Assembly: GCA_016342385.1 (NCBI GenBank)
Contig: JAEINM010000091.1
Span: forward strand, 1-11,259
Origin: Spirochaetaceae bacterium
Lineage (GTDB): Bacteria > Spirochaetota > Spirochaetia > DSM-2461
Direction of reading: 5' to 3'
Length of the DNA stretch: 11,259 nucleotides
Part shown: positions 7,079-11,259 of the stretch, piece by piece
Position numbering within the stretch: the stretch's first letter is position 1
Layout of the letters: each line of letters begins with the position of its first letter
The notes under the pieces: generated by a model
What the model saw: the letters and a program-made list of their open reading frames with translations, nothing else
Told to the model about the DNA's origin: nothing
Database searches by the model: none
Program-made: the position numbers and the translations under genes

Positions 7079-7154
7079 TTAATATATATTGTACTTATAA
7101 GGGCATTTTTAATTCTTGAGAGTTTTCTACAGATTGGGATTATTATTGGTTTGA

Positions 7155-7487
7155 TTTGACTTTTGGATTAGTGGTCGTTTCCCTGGTCGAAGAGAATATG
7201 TTCCGGAATTTGATTCCCGGGAAGAGAAAACTATCAAAATTTATGAGGATATATATAAATTAATAACAACAAATTACGAGAAATCCCCTTCACTTGGCTG
7301 TACTGATTTTCAGAATAAGCCGTTGAATAGAACCGATCAAGCTATAGAAATGTATAATAAAGCCTTGCAGTTGAATCCCGATTTATTTTATTCCCAAGCA
7401 GATCTGGTTGATCTTATGCTGAAAGAGAAACGCTATGATGAAGCAAAAAATCTCATTGATGAATTTATAAGCAACATTGATGCTTAA
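7155..7487 (+). pseudogene. 5'-truncated remnant of a TPR-repeat protein gene
   Basis: An open frame of about 110 codons ends at TAA 7485-7487 but has no start codon with a ribosome-binding site. A TGA (7152-7154) closes it upstream, and its first ATG (7353) lies inside the conserved part with no Shine-Dalgarno. The C-terminal 50 residues form a tetratricopeptide-like helical pair: TDQAIEMYNKALQLNPDLFY, then ADLVDLMLKEKRYDEAKNLI. Upstream residues (about 7170-7280) are hydrophilic and unassigned. Just before, another frame (about 7120-7165) reads DWDYYWFDLTFG, so a frameshift near 7160 may also be present. TPR domains mediate protein-protein contacts; the original protein's role cannot be told. 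With 7488-7586, where nothing convincing was found, this fills most of the gap between the 175-aa gene and the lipoprotein. Confidence 0.6.
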
Positions 7488-7586
7488 GCGCTAACGAGCA
7501 GAGAGTGATTTTTGTCAGTGTATTTGCCGTACTGCCGGCTAAAATCTGTTTGTCATGAATGGTTCCGATACAATTTAATTAAATCG

Positions 7587-7615
7587 TTGACAGCTATAAT
7601 TACGAGTCTTACTGT
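7587..7615 (+). promoter_or_regulatory. Putative promoter of the lipoprotein gene
   Basis: A perfect -35 hexamer TTGACA (7587-7592) lies 17 bp before TACTGT (7610-7615), a poor -10. Alternatively TATAAT (7595-7600) is a perfect -10 but has only AATTTA at the -35 position (7572-7577). Either would give a leader of roughly 45 to 60 nt before the TTG at 7666. Confidence 0.45.
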
Positions 7616-7665
7616 TAATAGGAAATTACTTAGTCATATAATTGATGGTATCAAAGGGGTTCCAG

Positions 7666-8913
7666 TTGAAGATTTTTTTTCTCTCTCTTTCCGCAGTAGT
7701 TCTTATTTTTAGTGGGTGTGTCAGTTCTGGGTTTAACATCAGCTCATCAGATGGTGTAAAGGATAAAGAAACTACTTCTATTTCTTTTGATGATATTCAA
7801 TTCAACAGAATTGAGACAAAAGATATTGGAATTGTACTTGATACACAAACCGATCTTTCACCGCGAGCTGTTTTAGAAACAGATAATGGTGATGTCATTC
7901 TTATTACTGTAGAAGCTAAGGCTCAGGAATATTTTGGACCTTCCGATATTGTTTTAGTCAAAATCGATCCTGATGGGAATGTTATCTGGAAGAAAAAACA
8001 TCAGACTCCTGTAGACGACATGATGGCTGGAGTTTCAGATGCCATCATGACATCTGATGGTAATATCGTTCTATGCGGTTGGATAGGTAAACTTTATCCT
8101 CATGTACCAGCTCTATGGAAGTTTAATTCCGAAGGTGAATTTTTATGGCTTGATACAGCTAAAGATAATAGTTCTTATTCTTCCGTCATTGAAGATGATG
8201 AAGGGCATTACCTCCTCTTAAGCGAAAACGATAATATATTGAAACTTGTGAAATATGCGGGCAACGGTATTTTGGAGGGAAATATTATTGATTTTTCTGT
8301 TTACAATATTAGTGAAGAATATAAAAGGAATTTATTCGTAGACGGATTTTGTCAACTTCCGGATAACAAAGGATACATGGTTACTGGTGAATTTTCTGCA
8401 GAAGATCTAAAATCAGATCTCTATTTAGCAAAATTTAATAGTGATTTCGAGATGCAATGGACCAAGGTTTTTGATTATGCCGGGTGGGAAAAGGGAGCGA
8501 ATATTCAATTACTGGAGGATAACACTCTTCTATCAACCGCATTGCTACGGAATGGTTCTAGTTTTTCGAAAGATATTACCCTATTACAGAAATTGGACCT
8601 TGATGGAGAAGTCTTGTGGAAAAAAGAATATTATAATATGGGTTCTCTAAAACTTGATTCTAAAGATAGTCACTGGATTATTGGTTCCACCTATAAAGAT
8701 AATAATGTCATATTATTCAACTCGGATGTGCATGATGTTGTGAAGTGGGTCATCTCTTTAGGACCAGACCTTGCTAAATATATAAGATCTGTGAAAATAT
8801 TAAATGATGGATCAGCAATTTTTATTGGCAATCAACCTCTAACTCATGATTCAGAATGGGTAACAACGGTTGTCTACAAGCTGGATCCCGATACTGGGAA
8901 AATGCTTTGGTAA
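7666..8913 (+). CDS. Lipoprotein with beta-propeller (WD40/PQQ-like) repeats
   Basis: A secreted, lipid-anchored protein of 415 residues. From TTG 7666 the N-terminus is a classic type II signal: Lys2, a hydrophobic core FFLSLSAVVLIF, then lipobox FSGC with acylated Cys18, followed by a Ser-rich linker. This start is chosen because AAAGGGG lies about 7 nt upstream; an in-frame TTG-ATG at 7642 would add eight residues before the signal and has no ribosome-binding site. The mature part carries degenerate blades of the form 'K(I/F/L)(D/N)xDGxxxW': KIDPDGNVIWKKKH, KFNSEGEFLWLDT, KFNSDFEMQWTKVF, KLDLDGEVLWKKEYY and KLDPDTGKMLW at the end. These suggest a six- or seven-bladed propeller. It probably faces the periplasm or cell surface. 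The ligand is unknown. No other gene clearly shares its transcript. Confidence 0.85.
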   Translation: MKIFFLSLSAVVLIFSGCVSSGFNISSSDGVKDKETTSISFDDIQFNRIETKDIGIVLDTQTDLSPRAVLETDNGDVILITVEAKAQEYFGPSDIVLVKIDPDGNVIWKKKHQTPVDDMMAGVSDAIMTSDGNIVLCGWIGKLYPHVPALWKFNSEGEFLWLDTAKDNSSYSSVIEDDEGHYLLLSENDNILKLVKYAGNGILEGNIIDFSVYNISEEYKRNLFVDGFCQLPDNKGYMVTGEFSAEDLKSDLYLAKFNSDFEMQWTKVFDYAGWEKGANIQLLEDNTLLSTALLRNGSSFSKDITLLQKLDLDGEVLWKKEYYNMGSLKLDSKDSHWIIGSTYKDNNVILFNSDVHDVVKWVISLGPDLAKYIRSVKILNDGSAIFIGNQPLTHDSEWVTTVVYKLDPDTGKMLW

Positions 8914-8937
8914 TTAAGTTATAGGATAATAGAAAAT

Positions 8938-8985
8938 GGATCTCCACAAGATCTTCTCTCCAGATCGCAGGAATCTTGTGGATCC
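8938..8985. repeat. Large imperfect hairpin downstream of the lipoprotein gene
   Basis: CCACAAGAT (8944-8952) pairs with ATCTTGTGG (8973-8981), and GGAT (8938-8941) with ATCC (8982-8985), giving a 13-bp stem with a 2-nt bulge and a 20-nt loop. It starts 24 bp after the lipoprotein stop and could end that transcript. It has no following T tract, so it is not a standard intrinsic terminator. Confidence 0.55.
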
Positions 8986-8992
8986 GATATTC

Positions 8993-9001
8993 GGGGGGGG
9001 G
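8993..9001. repeat. Run of nine G
   Basis: Nine consecutive G between the hairpin and the headless ASH-YWTD gene, unusual in this AT-rich stretch. A 38-codon frame (ATG 8936 to TAG 9052) crosses it, with only a weak AGGA site upstream. The run could be a slippage site, the scar of a rearrangement, or a sequencing error. Confidence 0.7.
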
Positions 9002-9069
9002 AGGCTTCTCCTTAACCCATTAATGTGTAAAAAAACTACCATAAATTTATAGTTGTGCTATAGTAAACT

Positions 9070-10509
9070 GTGAAACTTTCTACCCAGGGCTCTAAAACAA
9101 TAACAATAAAAAATGAGGGAAATGGCGAATTAAATATAAGTAACATTGCCATAAGTGGCGATAGTGAATTCGCCGTGACTCACGATCTGACATTTCCCCT
9201 TGTCATTGGCTTTAAGGATTCTGCCAATAGTGTCGAGATTCAGGTTTCTTTTTCACCTGTTGATCTTACGGCCTGTTCCACGGTTATTACTGTAAGCAGT
9301 GATGATGAAGATGAGGAGAATTTTATTGTTAATTTTAGCGGTACAGGTCTTTCCGGTACGGCTCCGACTCCCGGTAATAGTGGGACTTTAGACATTACAG
9401 ATGTCGAGGAAAATACTCTTACTCTGGCCTGGACTCGGGCGACTGATGTTGAAAGCCCTCAATCTGCTCTGGAATATAAAGTTGTTTATTCTGAATCGGT
9501 AGATATTAGTACTGTTGCTAGTGCCAATGCTGTTGCTTCTGGTTTTGTACTCTTCGACTGGGGAACTTTTCCAACTTCTGTCGCAGTTGATTCCCTGATA
9601 TTTAATACAGATTATTATTTTGCCGTTATAGTTCGCGATGAGGTTGATAATATGGCTTTATACACTATGACTCTTCAGAAAACGGCTAGAGATCCCCGTT
9701 TGTATTGGGCGGAAGAAGGAACTTCGAAGAGTATTAAAAGGTGTAAACTTGACGGAACTGATGTAGAAACAATTGTGACTGGATTAAATGAGCCAAGAGA
9801 TTTAGCTATTGATGATAATGGTGAATATTTATATTGGGCTGATACTGGGACTCAGAGTATACAACGAGTAAATCTTGAAGGGACACAGGTAAAAACTACT
9901 TTATATGATAATGCAACTGACAGTGTTGATGCACCCTGGGAAATTGTCTTGGATAATACTAATAATCTGATCTATTGGACAGATAAGAATACTGGTGAAA
10001 TCTATCAGGGTAATATTGATGGATCAGGCAGTCCGATTGTAGTATTAACAGGATTAAGTGATCCAACAGGCTTAGCAATTGATTTTACTGGTGAAATAAT
10101 TTATTGGTCAGAAAGTCCAGATAGTACTTCTACTAAAATATCAAAAACTGATCTTCCAATTACCTCAACTGTAACTATTGTTAATTATTTAGACGATGGG
10201 GTTGTTTATCCATATTCTATCGATATTGATTTAAATCAAAATTATTTGTATTGGACAGAAACTGTTAATGTATCAGGTAAAGTGAATCGTATATTAACAT
10301 CTGATAGTGATTATTCGATTTTAGATTCAGATTTATTATTTCCATGGGGTATTTATATTTATATAGATAGTACTGGCGATGACTTTGTTTTTTGGACAAA
10401 TAGAGGATTAATAAATACTGGATCAATTAATAGTATTAATCTTACAACTTTATCGACGAATCTTGTTTTAAGCTCATTAGCATCACCAAGTGGAATAACT
10501 ATTTATTAG
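9070..10509 (+). CDS. ASH-FN3-YWTD six-bladed propeller protein, 5' end apparently missing
   Basis: An open frame of 479 residues made of extracellular-type domains. Residues 1-97 are an ASH/choice-of-anchor D-type beta-sandwich (SKTITIKNEGNGELNISNIA ... NFSGTGLSG). About 105-205 is a fibronectin-III-like domain (LTLAWTRATDVESP, YYFAVIVRDEVDN). About 207-479 is an LDL-receptor class B (YWTD) propeller. Its six signature blades start at Tyr212 (YWAEEG), Tyr255 (YWADTG), Tyr302 (YWTDKN), Tyr345 (YWSESP), Tyr394 (YWTETV) and Phe441 (FWTNRG), spaced 43-49 residues, so the propeller is complete. The GTG at 9070 has no Shine-Dalgarno, follows a stop (9064-9066) almost at once, and enters the ASH domain after its first strand. 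There is no signal peptide. It is probably a 5'-truncated surface protein gene, perhaps silent. The last third is clearly more AT-rich than the first. Confidence 0.75.
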   Translation: MKLSTQGSKTITIKNEGNGELNISNIAISGDSEFAVTHDLTFPLVIGFKDSANSVEIQVSFSPVDLTACSTVITVSSDDEDEENFIVNFSGTGLSGTAPTPGNSGTLDITDVEENTLTLAWTRATDVESPQSALEYKVVYSESVDISTVASANAVASGFVLFDWGTFPTSVAVDSLIFNTDYYFAVIVRDEVDNMALYTMTLQKTARDPRLYWAEEGTSKSIKRCKLDGTDVETIVTGLNEPRDLAIDDNGEYLYWADTGTQSIQRVNLEGTQVKTTLYDNATDSVDAPWEIVLDNTNNLIYWTDKNTGEIYQGNIDGSGSPIVVLTGLSDPTGLAIDFTGEIIYWSESPDSTSTKISKTDLPITSTVTIVNYLDDGVVYPYSIDIDLNQNYLYWTETVNVSGKVNRILTSDSDYSILDSDLLFPWGIYIYIDSTGDDFVFWTNRGLINTGSINSINLTTLSTNLVLSSLASPSGITIY

Positions 10510-10558
10510 TTTTCTGTTGAAAGAAAAGTATTTAACTAAAAGAAAGAGGAGAATTAAA

Positions 10559-11259
10559 GTGCTTTCTATTTATAAAAAGATAATTTTTATCTTAGTATTC
10601 TGTATCTTTAGTATTATTCCAAAAATATCGGCCCAGTGTGGTTCTCAATCAGAGATATCTATTGATTTTCAGGTTCCTGTTCCATCTTCACCATTTGTGT
10701 ATATGCATCATATTCAATTAGAGATAACACCTACACCCAATAATATATTTTCATTATCTACTCACTATAACTTACAATCTCCATTAGGTTCGACTTTTAG
10801 TTTTACAATTGGAGAAGAAAAATTCATTGAGACTTTTGAATGGTATGTATTATTATCTTGGGATGGATCTAATGTCATTCTAGATATATATGGTGATATC
10901 AATATTGATCCTCCTTCACAATCAATTTATAATAATAATACAGCTCCAGTCTCACCAGAAAATTGGACTTTTACAATTACAGATATTGATACTACAGATA
11001 TGATAGGTGCAACATATTCAATTACAAGTCGTCATTTTACTGCACCAAGTACTTGGACAACACTCTCATCCCCAAATGCAGCAACCATAACCAATGATCC
11101 TGATAACCCCGATCCGGTGGTGTCATTATTCACTTCCAGTACTGCTACGGGAACAACTTCTTTAGATGTAAATTTTACAGCTGCAGCAACGTCGCCCAAT
11201 ACGGCAGGGCCTTTTGATTTTATTATAGATTACGGTGATTCAACTGACGCGACATTCAG
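10559..11259 (+). CDS. Secreted PKD-domain protein, 3' end beyond the window
   Basis: The frame is open from GTG 10559 to the window edge (233 codons visible). GAGGAG (10546-10551) lies 7 nt upstream. The N-terminus is a signal peptide: basic SIYKK, a hydrophobic core IIFILVFCIFSIIP, then KISAQC with probable cleavage after Ala (signal peptidase I); Gln before Cys makes a lipobox unlikely. Residues about 30-175 are beta-rich, low-complexity in Thr, Asn and Ser, and unassigned. From about residue 183 a PKD-like Ig fold begins (PDPVVSLFTSSTATGTTSLD, later FDFIIDYGDSTDAT), as in many surface proteins. It starts 49 bp after the ASH-YWTD stop in the same direction and may be read with it. The base composition becomes less AT-rich where the PKD part begins. 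Confidence 0.8.
   Translation, partial: MLSIYKKIIFILVFCIFSIIPKISAQCGSQSEISIDFQVPVPSSPFVYMHHIQLEITPTPNNIFSLSTHYNLQSPLGSTFSFTIGEEKFIETFEWYVLLSWDGSNVILDIYGDINIDPPSQSIYNNNTAPVSPENWTFTITDIDTTDMIGATYSITSRHFTAPSTWTTLSSPNAATITNDPDNPDPVVSLFTSSTATGTTSLDVNFTAAATSPNTAGPFDFIIDYGDSTDATF

Noticed and set aside
7522..7536. GCCG/CGGC mini-hairpin as a terminator of the TPR remnant
   Set aside because: Only a 4-bp stem and no following T run.
7487..7620. Possible attC site beginning GCGCTAAC after the TPR remnant
   Set aside because: The left box does not fit RYYYAAC, the nearest GTT box (GTTAATA, about 7614) breaks the consensus, and no internal pairing boxes were seen.
7512..7712. 66-codon plus-strand ORF overlapping the lipoprotein start
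   Set aside because: No ribosome-binding site or recognisable domain; its second half is the lipoprotein signal-peptide DNA read in another frame.

Overview
The window reads as chromosomal DNA of a Gram-negative-type, probably spirochaetal, bacterium. That placement is an inference: no rRNA or other marker gene is present. It rests on a Leu/Arg-tRNA-protein transferase, a lipoprotein with a short loose lipobox, secreted ASH/FN3/PKD/YWTD beta-sheet proteins, and heavy use of TTG and GTG starts. Housekeeping-like genes of moderate GC (1-1446 and 3089-6403) alternate with clearly AT-richer accessory DNA (about 1500-3000 and 6450-11100).

Layout. At the left edge is the 3' part of an aspartate/glutamate leucyl- or arginyltransferase gene (1-555, +). 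It overlaps tail-to-tail, by 51 bp, a complete Na+/Ca2+-exchanger-family gene (505-1446, -). The apparently empty gap 1447-1774 holds the decayed middle of an integron-integrase-type tyrosine recombinase (about 1510-1773, -), with one frameshift and a stop at the codon of the first catalytic arginine. Its upstream side abuts an AT-rich gene for a multi-pass HGSNAT/DUF1624-like membrane acyltransferase (1775-2908, -). A TetR-family regulator (3089-3730, +) and a large dikinase-type phosphotransferase of the rifampin-phosphotransferase architecture (3749-6403, +) form a two-gene operon. The operon is driven by a good sigma-70-like promoter flanked by two inverted operator-like half sites.

The right half is less conserved. 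It has a convergent unknown 175-aa protein (6503-7030, -), the headless remnant of a TPR protein (about 7155-7487, +), a beta-propeller lipoprotein (7666-8913, +), a large hairpin and a run of nine G (8938-9001), an ASH-FN3-YWTD protein without its 5' end or signal peptide (9070-10509, +), and the start of a secreted PKD-type protein that runs off the window (10559-11259, +).

How the genes work together. The only clear functional unit is TetR plus phosphotransferase: the regulator probably represses its own promoter and so controls the enzyme, perhaps in response to a rifamycin-like or other hydrophobic ligand. The two or three cell-surface genes on the right may be co-located envelope proteins, but nothing visible proves joint function. 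The integrase remnant, the truncated TPR gene and the headless ASH-YWTD gene show that this stretch has been rearranged repeatedly. No tRNA, rRNA, CRISPR array, intact insertion sequence or convincing attC site was seen.
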